From contig NZ_CABVPN010000028.1 in the NCBI RefSeq assembly GCF_902499115.1, positions 1-64,000 on the forward strand: 64,000 nucleotides of DNA. Direction: 5' to 3'. The position numbers and the translations under genes are program-made. The stretch is from Burkholderia diffusa (lineage in GTDB: Bacteria > Pseudomonadota > Gammaproteobacteria > Burkholderiales > Burkholderiaceae). The notes beneath the pieces are model-generated. The model ran no database searches, was not told the DNA's origin, and was given only the letters and a program-made list of their open reading frames with translations. Each line of letters opens with the position of its first letter. Within the stretch, counting starts at the first letter, position 1. Positions 8,771 through 19,415 of this stretch are shown one piece after another.

Positions 8771-8776
8771 ATTCTA
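8771..8776 (-). promoter_or_regulatory. TAGAAT -10 box abutting the start of the exported coiled-coil gene
   Basis: TAGAAT on the minus strand ends 7 nt before the ATG at 8763. Transcription starting 6-8 nt after a -10 box would begin at the start codon itself, consistent with a leaderless mRNA and with the lack of a ribosome binding site. No clear -35 is seen. Confidence 0.4.
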
Positions 8777-8923
8777 TCACCCCCGGCTGGACGCTCCGCC
8801 ATTTATGGCAAAATGCCCCGCTTCACTCACCCGCGGCATCTGGTCCGGCGGGCCCGTCTTGCAGCCCGCGGCGCGCGGCCTGCCGGCCCGCGCCGCGATT
8901 TCAGCAGGCAGATCATCCACGAC

Positions 8924-11248
8924 ATGACGGAAACCGTAGCACTCAAGATCGTACAGCGCATCGCCACCGAACTGTCCGTCCAGCCGCGCCAGGTCGCGGC
9001 GGCAGTGCAACTCCTCGACGAAGGCTCGACCGTTCCGTTCATTGCCCGGTACCGCAAGGAAGTGACCGGCAACCTGGACGACACGCAGCTGCGCCAGCTC
9101 GAGGAACGCCTCCTGTACCTGCGCGAGCTCGAGGATCGCCGCGCGGCGATCCTGTCGAGCATCGACGAACAGGGCAAGCTGACCGACGAACTGCGCGCCG
9201 CGATCGACGCGGCCGACAGCAAGCAGGTGCTCGAAGACCTTTATCTGCCGTACAAGCCGAAGCGCCGCACGCGTGCGCAGATCGCGCGCGAAGCCGGCCT
9301 CGAGCCGCTCGCGCAGGCGCTGCTCGCGAATCCGCTGCTCGACCCGCAGACGGAAGCCGCCGCGTACGTCGATGCCGACAAGGGCGTCGCCGACGTGAAG
9401 GCCGCCCTCGACGGCGCCCGCGACATCCTGTCCGAGCAATTCGGCGAAACAGCCGAACTGCTCGGCAAGCTGCGCGACTACCTGCACAGCCAGGGCGTCG
9501 TGTCCTCCGCGGTCGTCGAAGGCAAGGAAAACGAGGAAGGCGAGAAGTTCCGCGACTACTACGACTACGCGGAAACGATCCGCACCGTGCCGTCGCATCG
9601 CGCGCTGGCACTGTTCCGCGGCCGCAATGCCGGCGTGCTGACCGTCAAGCTCGGGCTCGGCGAGGAACTCGACGCGCAGATCCCGCATCCCGGCGAAGCG
9701 ATGATCGCGCGCCATTTCGGGATCGCGAACCAGAGCCGCCCGGCGGACAAGTGGCTGTCCGACGTGTGCCGCTGGTGCTGGCGCGTGAAGGTGCAGCCGC
9801 ACATCGAGAACGAACTGCTCACGCAACTGCGCGAAACGGCGGAAGCCGAAGCGATCCGCGTGTTCGCCCGCAACCTGAAGGACCTGCTGCTGGCTGCGCC
9901 GGCCGGCCCGAAGGCCGTGATCGGTCTCGACCCCGGCCTGCGCACGGGCGTGAAGGTCGCCGTGGTCGACCGCACCGGCAAGCTGCTCGCGACCGATACG
10001 ATCTACCCGCACGAGCCGCGGCGCGACTGGGACGGCTCGCTCGCGAAGCTCGCGCGCATCGCCGCGCAGACGCAGGCCGAGCTGATCAGCATCGGCAACG
10101 GCACCGCGTCCCGTGAAACCGACAAGCTCGCGAGCGAGCTGATCGCGAAGCACCCCGAACTGCGGCTGCAGAAGATCGTCGTGTCGGAAGCCGGCGCGTC
10201 GGTCTACTCGGCGTCCGAACTGGCCGCAAAGGAATTCCCGGAACTCGACGTGTCGCTGCGCGGCGCCGTGTCGATCGCCCGCCGCCTGCAGGACCCGCTC
10301 GCCGAGCTCGTGAAGATCGAGCCGAAGGCGATCGGCGTCGGCCAGTACCAGCACGATGTGAACCAGCGCGAACTCGCCCGCTCGCTCGACGCGGTGGTCG
10401 AGGATTGCGTGAACGCGGTCGGCGTCGACGCGAACACCGCGTCGGTCGCGCTGCTCGCACGCGTCTCGGGCCTGAACGCCACGCTCGCGCGCAACATCGT
10501 CGACTACCGCGATGCGAACGGGCCGTTCCCCTCGCGCGATCACCTGCGCAAGGTGCCGCGCCTCGGCGACAAGACCTTCGAACAGGCAGCCGGCTTCCTG
10601 CGCATCAACGGCGGCGAGAATCCGCTCGACCGCTCGTCGGTCCACCCGGAGGCTTATCCGGTCGTCGAACGGATCCTCGCGAAGATCAACAAGCGGATCG
10701 ACGACGTGCTCGGCAGCCGTGATGCGCTGTCCGGCCTGTCGCCGACCGAATTCGTTGACGAACGTTTCGGCCTGCCGACCGTGCGCGACATCCTGTCCGA
10801 ACTCGAAAAACCGGGTCGTGACCCGCGCCCCGAATTCAAGACCGCAACGTTCCGCGACGGCGTCGAAAAGGTGTCTGACCTGATGCCGGGCATGCTGCTT
10901 GAAGGTGTCGTGACGAACGTCGCGGCGTTCGGCGCATTCGTGGATGTCGGCGTGCACCAGGACGGCCTCGTCCACGTGTCCGCGATGTCGACGAAGTTCA
11001 TCAAGGATCCGCACGAAGTCGTGAAGGCCGGCCAGGTCGTCAAGGTCAAGGTGCTCGACGTCGACGTAAAGCGTCAGCGCATTTCGCTGACGATGCGCCT
11101 CGACGACGAAGCGGCCGCGCCCGGCATGGCGCCGCGCGGCGGCCAGGATCGCGGCAATGCCGGCCGCGGCGCGGCGCGCCCGCAGCGTTCGCGCGAGCCT
11201 GAACCGGCCGGCGCGATGGCTGCGGCGTTCGCGAAGCTGAAACGCTGA
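8924..11248 (+). CDS. tex: Tex family transcription accessory / RNA-binding protein
   Basis: 774 residues, the normal Tex length. Features in order are the N-terminal helical Tex domain, a YqgF/RNase H-like domain (starting near VIGLDPGLRTGVKVAVVD), helix-hairpin-helix motifs, and a C-terminal S1 RNA-binding domain beginning MLLEGVVTNVAAFGAFVDVG. Tex binds nucleic acid and affects toxin-gene transcription and stress survival in several bacteria. The frame is open upstream to 8594, but that overlaps the divergent exported-protein gene; the ATG at 8924 matches the family start. The end is low-complexity Arg/Ala. Confidence 0.93.
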   Translation: MTETVALKIVQRIATELSVQPRQVAAAVQLLDEGSTVPFIARYRKEVTGNLDDTQLRQLEERLLYLRELEDRRAAILSSIDEQGKLTDELRAAIDAADSKQVLEDLYLPYKPKRRTRAQIAREAGLEPLAQALLANPLLDPQTEAAAYVDADKGVADVKAALDGARDILSEQFGETAELLGKLRDYLHSQGVVSSAVVEGKENEEGEKFRDYYDYAETIRTVPSHRALALFRGRNAGVLTVKLGLGEELDAQIPHPGEAMIARHFGIANQSRPADKWLSDVCRWCWRVKVQPHIENELLTQLRETAEAEAIRVFARNLKDLLLAAPAGPKAVIGLDPGLRTGVKVAVVDRTGKLLATDTIYPHEPRRDWDGSLAKLARIAAQTQAELISIGNGTASRETDKLASELIAKHPELRLQKIVVSEAGASVYSASELAAKEFPELDVSLRGAVSIARRLQDPLAELVKIEPKAIGVGQYQHDVNQRELARSLDAVVEDCVNAVGVDANTASVALLARVSGLNATLARNIVDYRDANGPFPSRDHLRKVPRLGDKTFEQAAGFLRINGGENPLDRSSVHPEAYPVVERILAKINKRIDDVLGSRDALSGLSPTEFVDERFGLPTVRDILSELEKPGRDPRPEFKTATFRDGVEKVSDLMPGMLLEGVVTNVAAFGAFVDVGVHQDGLVHVSAMSTKFIKDPHEVVKAGQVVKVKVLDVDVKRQRISLTMRLDDEAAAPGMAPRGGQDRGNAGRGAARPQRSREPEPAGAMAAAFAKLKR

Positions 11249-11272
11249 ACACGCGAAGGCTGTCGACGCACC

Positions 11273-11303
11273 AAAAAAAGCCCGCCGGAAGGCGGGCTTT
11301 TTC
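11273..11303. terminator. Bidirectional intrinsic terminator between tex and kup
   Basis: CCCGCC-GGAA-GGCGGG (11281-11296) is flanked by A7 on the left and T5 on the right. It can serve tex (+) and the convergent kup (-). Confidence 0.9.
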
Positions 11304-11364
11304 ATGGCTTCGGCAAGAAGCGTTGCCGGATCGGCGTGGGCCGCCTATGCGGCCCGTGCACCGA

Positions 11365-13278
11365 TCAGATTTCGATCTTGGTGCCGAGCTCGACGACGCG
11401 GTTCGCCGGGATCGAGAAGAAGTCGGTCGGCTTCGCCGCGTTCTGATGCATCCATGCGAACACGCGTTCGCGCCAGATCGACATGCCGGGCAGATGCGTC
11501 GGCACGACCGTTTCGCGCGCGAGGAAGAACGACGTGTCCATCAGTTCGAACGTCATGTCGTGCGTGCGGCCGAATTCCTCGAGCACGGCCTTCACGTCCG
11601 GCGTCTCGTTGAAACCGTATTCGGCCTTGACGATGTACAGACCGCCGCCCGCGTCACGTGAACTCAGGCGCTTGTCGTCGCGCACGTACGGGATGTCGCG
11701 CGTGACGAACGTCAGGAAAATGGTCCGCTCGTGCAGCACCTTGTTGTGCTTCAGGTTGTGCAACAGGCTAACGGGCACGAGCTTGTCGTTACCGGTCAGG
11801 TAGATCGCCGTACCCGACACACGGTGCGGCGGATGCGCGAGCAGCCCCTGCAGGAACGGCTCGAGCGGGATACCGTCGGCAGCCGTACGCTCCTTGACGA
11901 TGTGGCGGCCCTTGTACCAGGTCATCAGCAGGAAGAACAGCAGCGCGCCGATGCCGAGCGGCAGCCAGCCGCCCTGCGCGACCTTGAGCAGGTTCGCGCC
12001 AAAAAAGCCGAGGTCGACCGCGAGGAACACCGCGATGATCGCGCCGACGAGCAGCCGGTTCCAGTTCCATACCTTCACCATCACGACAGCCGCGAGCACG
12101 GTCGTGATCACCATCGTCGCCGTCACCGCGATACCGTACGCGGCGGCGAGGTTGTCGGAGCTCTTGAAGCCGATCACGATGCAGAGGATCACGAACAGCA
12201 GCAGCCAGTTCACGACCGGCACGTAGATCTGGCCGATCGCCAGCTCGGACGTATGCAGCACCTTCATGCGCGGCACGTAGCCGAGCTGGATCGCCTGCGA
12301 CGTCAACGAATACGCGCCCGAGATCACGGCCTGCGAAGCGATCACGGTCGCAACCGTCGACAGCACGACGAGCGGCAGCAGCGCCCACTCCGGCGCCAGC
12401 AGGAAGAACGGGTTCTCGATCGCCTTCGGGTTCTGGATCAGCAGCGCGCCCTGGCCGAAGTAGTTCAGCACGAGCGACGGCATCACGAGCCCGTATGCGG
12501 CGAGGCGAATAGGCTTCGCGCCGAAGTGGCCCATGTCCGCGTAGAGCGCTTCCGCACCGGTCAGCACCAGCACGACCGAACCGAGCACGACATAAGCCTG
12601 CAGCACATGCTCCGACATGAACGACGCCGCGTAATACGGGTTGATCGCCGCGATGATGCCCGGCACGCGCGCGATGTGATACACACCGAGCGCCGCGATC
12701 GCGATGAACCACAGCACCATGATCGGCCCGAACAGCTTGCCGACCATCGCGGTACCGTGACGCTGGATCCAGAACAGCGCGATCAGGATCACGATCGTGA
12801 TCGGCATCACGAGATGGGACAGGTGCGGCGTCGCGATCTCCAGACCTTCGACGGCCGACATCACGGAAATCGCCGGCGTGATCACGGCATCGCCGTAGAA
12901 CATGCACGCGCCGAAGATCCCGAGCGCCATCAGCGCGCCCGCGACGCGGGTTTTCGAGTCGAGCGGCCGCAGCGACAGCGCCATCAGCGCGAGCACGCCG
13001 CCCTCGCCGTTGTTGTCGGCCCGCATCACGAACAGTAGATACTTGATGCCGACCACCAGGATGATCGCCCAGAACAGCAGCGAGATCACCCCGAGAATCG
13101 AGCCTTCGGTGAGCGGAATGCCGTGTGCGGGGCTGAACGCCTCCTTCAGCGAATACAGCGGGCTCGTGCCGATGTCGCCGAACACGACGCCGATGGCCGC
13201 TATCGCAAGCGCCCGCATCGAGTGTTGGTGCGTCGAATGCGCATGGGCTGCGTCGGTCGCCTGGATCGTGTCGTTCAT
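11365..13278 (-). CDS. kup: Low-affinity potassium uptake transporter Kup
   Basis: 637 residues. The N-terminal family signature ALAIAAIGVVFGDIGTSPLY is present, followed by about 12 hydrophobic membrane segments and a soluble C-terminal domain. It is a K+/H+ symporter of the KUP/HAK/KT family in the inner membrane. The open frame continues upstream to 13428 but the ATG at 13278 gives the usual N-terminus, and a TAGAAT -10 box lies 44 nt before it. It is monocistronic: a terminator lies 3' and an unrelated operon lies 5'. Confidence 0.94.
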   Translation of the reverse strand: MNDTIQATDAAHAHSTHQHSMRALAIAAIGVVFGDIGTSPLYSLKEAFSPAHGIPLTEGSILGVISLLFWAIILVVGIKYLLFVMRADNNGEGGVLALMALSLRPLDSKTRVAGALMALGIFGACMFYGDAVITPAISVMSAVEGLEIATPHLSHLVMPITIVILIALFWIQRHGTAMVGKLFGPIMVLWFIAIAALGVYHIARVPGIIAAINPYYAASFMSEHVLQAYVVLGSVVLVLTGAEALYADMGHFGAKPIRLAAYGLVMPSLVLNYFGQGALLIQNPKAIENPFFLLAPEWALLPLVVLSTVATVIASQAVISGAYSLTSQAIQLGYVPRMKVLHTSELAIGQIYVPVVNWLLLFVILCIVIGFKSSDNLAAAYGIAVTATMVITTVLAAVVMVKVWNWNRLLVGAIIAVFLAVDLGFFGANLLKVAQGGWLPLGIGALLFFLLMTWYKGRHIVKERTAADGIPLEPFLQGLLAHPPHRVSGTAIYLTGNDKLVPVSLLHNLKHNKVLHERTIFLTFVTRDIPYVRDDKRLSSRDAGGGLYIVKAEYGFNETPDVKAVLEEFGRTHDMTFELMDTSFFLARETVVPTHLPGMSIWRERVFAWMHQNAAKPTDFFSIPANRVVELGTKIEI

Positions 13279-13321
13279 ATGAAGCTTAATAATCGGGTCC
13301 GGTTCGGACAAAACGAGCGCT

Positions 13322-13327
13322 ATTCTA
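13322..13327 (-). promoter_or_regulatory. TAGAAT -10 box upstream of kup
   Basis: TAGAAT on the minus strand lies 44 nt before the kup ATG, giving a leader of about 37 nt. No convincing -35 hexamer is present at standard spacing. Confidence 0.4.
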
Positions 13328-13495
13328 CTCGCGCCCCCCTGAAAAACCGTCCTGCCCTGTTGCCCTGAAGCCACGTGATCCACGCTGCGCATGCAATCCT
13401 GCGCGAGCTGTGGCAGGGCTGCCATCATAGCCGGGGCCGCGACGTCTGCCTACCGTCAAGACCGATTGTGGTACCCACCAGCCCGGCGCCGCAAT

Positions 13496-13522
13496 GAAAA
13501 ACGGCGCCGCAAGCGGCGCCGT
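13496..13522 (-). terminator. Intrinsic terminator at the end of the purA-phosphoribosyltransferase operon
   Basis: A perfect 10-bp stem (13501-13510 with 13513-13522, two-base loop) is followed on the minus strand by T5. It lies 29 bp after the stop of the phosphoribosyltransferase gene and closes the long minus-strand gene series. Confidence 0.85.
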
Positions 13523-13551
13523 ATAAGGCTTTCCTTCGATCAGCCGGACAC

Positions 13552-14148
13552 TCACGCGCCCGAGCCGTCGCGCTGCGCACGACCGCGCTTGATCCACGCC
13601 TCGAGATTATGCGGACGAACCGTGTCCCACTCTTCGAACGGCTGATGAATCCACGGATTCGTCGGCAGATACTGCGTGTGATAGTCAGGCTTGATCTTCG
13701 AGCAACCCTTGTACCAGAGCACCGCCGAGCGCACGGCCTTGACGGCCGGATAGCGCTCCTTCAGGTGCTCCTGCACGCGCGCGAGCGTGACGCCCGAATC
13801 GACGAGATCGTCGACCAGCAGCACGTTGCCCTCGAGGTTGCCACGCGTCATCGTGATGTACTGCGCGATGTCGAGTTCGCCCTGCTCGGTGCCGGCCGCT
13901 TCGCGGTACGAACTCGTCGCGAGGATCGCGAGCGGGACGTCATAGATGCGCGACAGTTGGTCGCCGACGCGCAGACCGCCGCGCGCGAGGCACAGGATCT
14001 GATCGAACTTCCAGCCCGATGCATGCACCTGGAGCGCAAGCAGCTCGATCAGACGATGGTATTCGTCCCAGCCCACCCACAGGTTCTTGTCGTCGTTGCG
14101 CGGATCGGTCATCAAGTCTGCCGCCGTCATCGTGATTTGCTGCGTCAT
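13552..14148 (-). CDS. Purine phosphoribosyltransferase (xanthine/hypoxanthine-type)
   Basis: 198 residues. The PRPP-binding motif VLLVDDLVDSG (109-119) places it in the type I phosphoribosyltransferase family, which salvages a free purine base with PRPP to give the nucleotide. The upstream sequence ILCLARGGLRVGDQL is the usual nearby loop. The start at 14148 is 8 bp after the purA stop, and the AAGGTG at the end of purA can act as its ribosome binding site, so translation is probably coupled to purA. A longer in-frame extension to 14421 overlaps purA and is rejected. Which base it prefers cannot be read from the sequence. Confidence 0.88.
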   Translation of the reverse strand: MTQQITMTAADLMTDPRNDDKNLWVGWDEYHRLIELLALQVHASGWKFDQILCLARGGLRVGDQLSRIYDVPLAILATSSYREAAGTEQGELDIAQYITMTRGNLEGNVLLVDDLVDSGVTLARVQEHLKERYPAVKAVRSAVLWYKGCSKIKPDYHTQYLPTNPWIHQPFEEWDTVRPHNLEAWIKRGRAQRDGSGA

Positions 14149-14156
14149 GCTGAGAA

Positions 14157-15503
<1,347 letters not shown>

Positions 15504-15530
15504 GTTGATTCGTTAGCTGGTTAAAAACGT

Positions 15531-15536
15531 ATTCTA
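15531..15536 (-). promoter_or_regulatory. TAGAAT -10 box upstream of purA
   Basis: TAGAAT on the minus strand lies 28 nt before the purA ATG, in the 113-bp hisZ-purA gap. It predicts a short leader of about 20 nt. No strong -35 is visible. Confidence 0.4.
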
Positions 15537-15616
15537 CCTATGTTCGCGGGCGATTCCGAATTTTTCCGTTTCGCTTCAACGATATGCACGCCGAACGACG
15601 GCCCGCGAACGCCTGT

Positions 15617-16765
15617 TTAACGGGGTTCGACCACCCATGCGCCGTTACGCTCGACGAGCGAACGGTCGCACGCGAACTCGTCGAGCACGTGGTCGTGCCC
15701 CGGCAACGCCTGGATCACGACCTCGCCCGCATCGCGCAGCGCCGCAACGGCCGCGCTCAGCGCGTCGTCCTGTGCCCACGGCGCGAGAATTGCAGTGCCG
15801 CGCGCCTCGATCGGCGAAATCCGCGCGAGCTCGCGCAGGTCGAGCGAGAAGCCCGTCGCCGGGCGGGCGCGACCGTAGGCCTGGCCCACGTGGTCGTAAC
15901 GGCCGCCGCGCGCGATCGCGTTCGGCACGCCATCGATGTACGCCGTAAACATCGCGCCGCTGTGGTACGCGTAGCCACGCAGGTCGGCGAGATCGATCGC
16001 CACCTCGACGCCCTTCGCCTGCGCCGCGAGCTGCGCGAGATCGTCGAGTGCGCGCGTGATCTCGGGCAGCACCGGCAGGCGTGCACGTGCCTCGTCGAGC
16101 ACGCTCGCGTCGCCATAGAGGTGCGGCAGCGCCCGCAGCGCCGCGCGCGTATCGGCGCCGAGATCGTCGGTGAGTTCGTTCAACAGCGGCACGTCCTTGC
16201 CCGACAGCGCGTCGTGCAGCGCCTCGCCGCGCTCGGCGGCCTGCGCGTCGCGTGCGAGCAGCGCCGCGAGCACGCCCGCGTGACACAGATCCAGACGGAT
16301 CCGCGACAGCCCCGCGAGGTGCAGTGCGTCGAGCATCAGCTGCTGGATCTCAAGATCGGCTTCCAGCCCGGCATGACCGTAGATTTCGGCGCCGATCTGG
16401 ATCTGTTCGCGCGTCGCATGCAGGCCGCGCGGACGCGTATGCATCACGTGGCCCGCATAGCAGAGGCGCGTCACGCCCTGGCGGTTCAGCAGGTGCGCAT
16501 CGATGCGCGCGACCTGCGGCGTGATGTCCGCGCGCAGGCCGAGCGTGCGGCCCGACAGCTGATCGACCAGCTTGAAGGTGCGCAGGCGCAGGTCGGCGCC
16601 GCCGCTCGTCAGCAGCGACTCGAGATATTCGAGCAGCGGCGGCATCACCATTTCGTAGCCGTACGAACGGAAGCGATCGAGCAGCCTGCGGCGCAGCTCC
16701 TCGATCTTGCGCGCTTCCGACGGCAGTACGTCGGCGATATTCTCGGGAAGTAACCAGGTCGACAT
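15617..16765 (-). CDS. hisZ: ATP phosphoribosyltransferase regulatory subunit
   Basis: 382 residues. It is a HisRS-like catalytic fold without the anticodon domain. The N-terminus MSTWLLPENIADVLPSEA and the motif 2-like TRLCYAGHVMHTR are typical of HisZ. It pairs with short-form HisG to make the first enzyme of histidine synthesis and its feedback control. A GTG at 16801 in frame is rejected because the ATG at 16765 gives the family N-terminus. As in other betaproteobacteria, it sits next to purA rather than in the his operon. Confidence 0.92.
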   Translation of the reverse strand: MSTWLLPENIADVLPSEARKIEELRRRLLDRFRSYGYEMVMPPLLEYLESLLTSGGADLRLRTFKLVDQLSGRTLGLRADITPQVARIDAHLLNRQGVTRLCYAGHVMHTRPRGLHATREQIQIGAEIYGHAGLEADLEIQQLMLDALHLAGLSRIRLDLCHAGVLAALLARDAQAAERGEALHDALSGKDVPLLNELTDDLGADTRAALRALPHLYGDASVLDEARARLPVLPEITRALDDLAQLAAQAKGVEVAIDLADLRGYAYHSGAMFTAYIDGVPNAIARGGRYDHVGQAYGRARPATGFSLDLRELARISPIEARGTAILAPWAQDDALSAAVAALRDAGEVVIQALPGHDHVLDEFACDRSLVERNGAWVVEPR

Positions 16766-16866
16766 CGGTACGGTCCTACGACAGGAAACAGGGCGCGACA
16801 CGCGCGCCGCGAGATGAATCGGAAATCGGAAATCGGGCGGAACGAACGGCGGGTGCGCCGTCCGGA

Positions 16867-17058
16867 TCAGGTGGCGAGCAGCAACAGGACGAGCCCGAGC
16901 GCCATCACGATGAGCCCGCCGATCCGGATATGATGCGGCGGCCGCTCCGCTATTCTACGAAACGTGTCGCGCCAGGCGACGGGAAACACGAAGGGGAACG
17001 CCCCCTCGATAATCAGCATCAGTGCTACCGCGAGCAACAACGAGCCAGCCAGATCCAT
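16867..17058 (-). CDS. DUF2065 (YjeT-like) inner-membrane protein
   Basis: 63 residues with two hydrophobic helices (about 5-26 and 46-62) separated by a basic loop, RDTFRRIAERPPHHIR. This is the compact architecture of the DUF2065/YjeT family, which lies between hflC and purA in many proteobacteria. Function is unknown; the position suggests co-expression with the HflKC membrane complex. A perfect 8-bp hairpin precedes its start. Confidence 0.82.
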   Translation of the reverse strand: MDLAGSLLLAVALMLIIEGAFPFVFPVAWRDTFRRIAERPPHHIRIGGLIVMALGLVLLLLAT

Positions 17059-17067
17059 GCGAGCGAC

Positions 17068-17088
17068 GGCGCCGCTCGATGCGGCGCC
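17068..17088 (-). other. Perfect hairpin in the hflC-DUF2065 gap
   Basis: GGCGCCGC-loop-GCGGCGCC (17068-17075 with 17081-17088, 5-nt loop) has no T run on either side. It lies about 10 nt before the DUF2065 ATG on the minus strand, so it could be a translational brake or a processing/stability element. Confidence 0.4.
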
Positions 17089-17094
17089 CCAAGG

Positions 17095-17994
17095 TCAGTG
17101 TTTGCGGGGAGCGGGTGCCGCCGGTGCGGCACCGCCCGTCGAGCTGCGCATGAAGCGGAAAAACTCGCTGTCGGGGTCGACGACGATGATGTCGTTGCGC
17201 TTGAAGGTATTCCGGTAAGCCTGCAGGCTCGCATAAAACTGATAGAACTGCGGATCACGGCCAAACGCTTCGGCGGCGATCGACGCGGCCTTCGCGTCGC
17301 CCTCGCCCTTGACCATCTGCGCGGACTTGTACGCATTCGCGAGCACCGCCTGCTGTTCGCGTTCCGCGTCGGCCTTGATCTGCTCGACATCGGCGGCGCT
17401 ATCCGCACGCACCTGTGCGGCCTGGTCGCGCAGCGCGGCAATCATCCGCTGATAGACGGCATCCGTCTGCGCAGCCGGCAAGTCGACACGCGTCAACTGC
17501 ACGTCGACCACGTCGACGCCCAAGACCGATGCCTTCGCGCGCACCGCCTCGCGCACCGCATTGGCAATGTCGCGCTGGCCGCCGAGCGCGTCGTCGAGCG
17601 CGCGCTTGCCGAACGCGTCGCCGAGTGCGCTCTTCAGCGCGCCGGCCAGACGCTCGGTGGCAGCCGCCGGGTCGCCGCCCGTCGCCGTGAAATACTTCAT
17701 CGGATCGCTGATCCGGTACTTGACCGCATACGCGACAAGCAGATCGTGCTTGTCTTCGGTCGCCAGTTGCAACGGATCCGACGACTCGAGCGATTGCAGG
17801 CGCGTGTCGATCAGCGTCGCCGTCTGCAGCGGCGGCGGCAACTTGAAATGAATGCCGGGACCCGCGAGTTCGGGTTGCGCGCCGTCGCGGCCCGACAACA
17901 CGGCAGTGTGGCGCGGGTCGACGGTCAGGACGGTCGACGACGCCGCGAAGGCGGCGATCACGATTGCGACGACGAGCGCAATGATTCGGTTCAT
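17095..17994 (-). CDS. hflC: HflC, regulator of the FtsH protease (SPFH/band 7)
   Basis: 299 residues. An N-terminal membrane anchor (about 4-22) is followed by a band-7/SPFH domain starting DPRHTAVLSGRDG, then a long Ala/Glu-rich helix (DSAADVEQIKADAEREQQAV). With HflK it forms the cage that surrounds FtsH and modulates its membrane-protein proteolysis. It is 15 bp downstream of hflK. The C-terminus ends in a short Ala/Pro-rich segment. Confidence 0.95.
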   Translation of the reverse strand: MNRIIALVVAIVIAAFAASSTVLTVDPRHTAVLSGRDGAQPELAGPGIHFKLPPPLQTATLIDTRLQSLESSDPLQLATEDKHDLLVAYAVKYRISDPMKYFTATGGDPAAATERLAGALKSALGDAFGKRALDDALGGQRDIANAVREAVRAKASVLGVDVVDVQLTRVDLPAAQTDAVYQRMIAALRDQAAQVRADSAADVEQIKADAEREQQAVLANAYKSAQMVKGEGDAKAASIAAEAFGRDPQFYQFYASLQAYRNTFKRNDIIVVDPDSEFFRFMRSSTGGAAPAAPAPRKH

Positions 17995-18009
17995 GTTCTG
18001 CGCTCTCCG

Positions 18010-19368
18010 TTACTTCGTATCGTCTTCACGCGAGCGGCTGCGGAACGCTTCGCGCGACCGCAGCACGTCGCTGCCCGGTGCGGGCGCCGCCGCGGACGAA
18101 GCCGCGCTCGCGGGTGCGCTCGATGCAGCGGCAGCCGGGGCCGACGCCGCGGCGGGCTCGGATGCACCGGCCGGCGTCGTGGCATTCGTGGCATTCGCGA
18201 CGTTTTGTCGCCCCTGCTCGACGAGCTTGTCGAGCGGCAGATACACGACGCTGTTGCCACCCTTGTTGCCGACAAACACTTTCGTCGCGTTCGAATAGAT
18301 TTCCTGCATCGTCTCCAGGTACATCCGCTCACGGATCACCGCGGGCGCTTTCGAATACTGTGCATAGACCTGCTTGAACCGGTCGGCGTCGCCTTCTGCT
18401 TGCGTGACCACGCGATCGGCATACGCCTTCGCTTCATCGGCGAGTTTAGCGGCATCGCCCTGCGCCTTCGGCAGCAGGTCGTTCGCATAGGCCTGCGCCG
18501 CACGCTTCGCCGCCTCGCGGTCTTCGCGCGCCTTCGCGACTTCGGCGTATGCGGCCTGTGTCTGCTCGGGTGCCGCGACGTTCTGCATCGTGACGGCCGT
18601 GATCTCGAGGCCCGACTGGTAGCGATCGAGATCGCGCTGGATCGCGGCGGACAATTGCTCGCGCAGCGCGTCGCGATCCTGGTTCAGCATGTCGGCCGCG
18701 CTGCGCGTGCCGACGATCGCACGCACCGCGGCCTGGGCGGCCTGCGACACACTGCGCTCCGGGTCGACGCTGCGGAACAGGTAGTCGGTTGCCGAACGAA
18801 TGCGGTACTGGACGATGAAACGCACGTCGACGATGTCGGCGTCGCGCGTCAGCATCGCCGCTTCCTTCACGTTCGCGAGACGCACGACGTTGTTGCGGCC
18901 GATCTCGATCGAACGGACCTGCGATGTGTCGACGATCTCGTGCGACGCGAACGGATACGGTGCGCGCCAGTGCACGCCCTGGCCAACCGTGCCGGACAGC
19001 TTGCCGAACTGCAGCACGACGCCCGTCTGGCCCTCCTGCACGACGAACAGCCCGCTGCCTGCGTAGACCGCGACCAGCACGCCGATCACGATGCCGACGC
19101 CGACGCGCGCGGCCCGGCCATTGTCGGGCCGGAAGCCGTTGCCGCCCTTGCCGCCGAACAGGCCGCTCAGACGCCGGTTGAAGTTGCGCCACATCTCGTC
19201 GAGATCGGGCGGACCGTCACCGTCGCCACCGGGCGGACGCTTCGATTCGTTCGCACGCGGACGGGATCCGTCGTTGCCCTTGCCTTCGCCGCGTCCCCAG
19301 CGGGGATCGTTGATTGACAGCAAGGCGCGCATCCGCCGCCAGGTACTCCGCTCGTTGTATTCGTTCAC
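18010..19368 (-). CDS. hflK: HflK, regulator of the FtsH protease (SPFH/band 7)
   Basis: 452 residues. A Gly/Pro-rich cytoplasmic N-terminus (about 1-85) is followed by one membrane helix (88-106, GVGIVIGVLVAVYAG), the SPFH domain (FVVQEGQTGVVLQFGKL) and an Ala/Ser-rich C-terminal tail (about 395-440) that is low complexity. It partners HflC. It lies in the usual hfq-hflX-hflK-hflC series. Confidence 0.95.
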   Translation of the reverse strand: MNEYNERSTWRRMRALLSINDPRWGRGEGKGNDGSRPRANESKRPPGGDGDGPPDLDEMWRNFNRRLSGLFGGKGGNGFRPDNGRAARVGVGIVIGVLVAVYAGSGLFVVQEGQTGVVLQFGKLSGTVGQGVHWRAPYPFASHEIVDTSQVRSIEIGRNNVVRLANVKEAAMLTRDADIVDVRFIVQYRIRSATDYLFRSVDPERSVSQAAQAAVRAIVGTRSAADMLNQDRDALREQLSAAIQRDLDRYQSGLEITAVTMQNVAAPEQTQAAYAEVAKAREDREAAKRAAQAYANDLLPKAQGDAAKLADEAKAYADRVVTQAEGDADRFKQVYAQYSKAPAVIRERMYLETMQEIYSNATKVFVGNKGGNSVVYLPLDKLVEQGRQNVANATNATTPAGASEPAAASAPAAAASSAPASAASSAAAPAPGSDVLRSREAFRSRSREDDTK

Positions 19369-19415
19369 CAGAGTTTGTTCACCAGATTAGACGCCAGCGA
19401 ACCGGCCGGGACCGG

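Noticed and set aside
13279..13428. N-terminal extension of kup
   Set aside because: The TAGAAT promoter falls inside it and the family start is at 13278.
16952..16957. TAGAAT box inside the DUF2065 gene as a hisZ promoter
   Set aside because: It lies within coding sequence nearly 190 bp before hisZ and lacks a -35; cannot be distinguished from chance.
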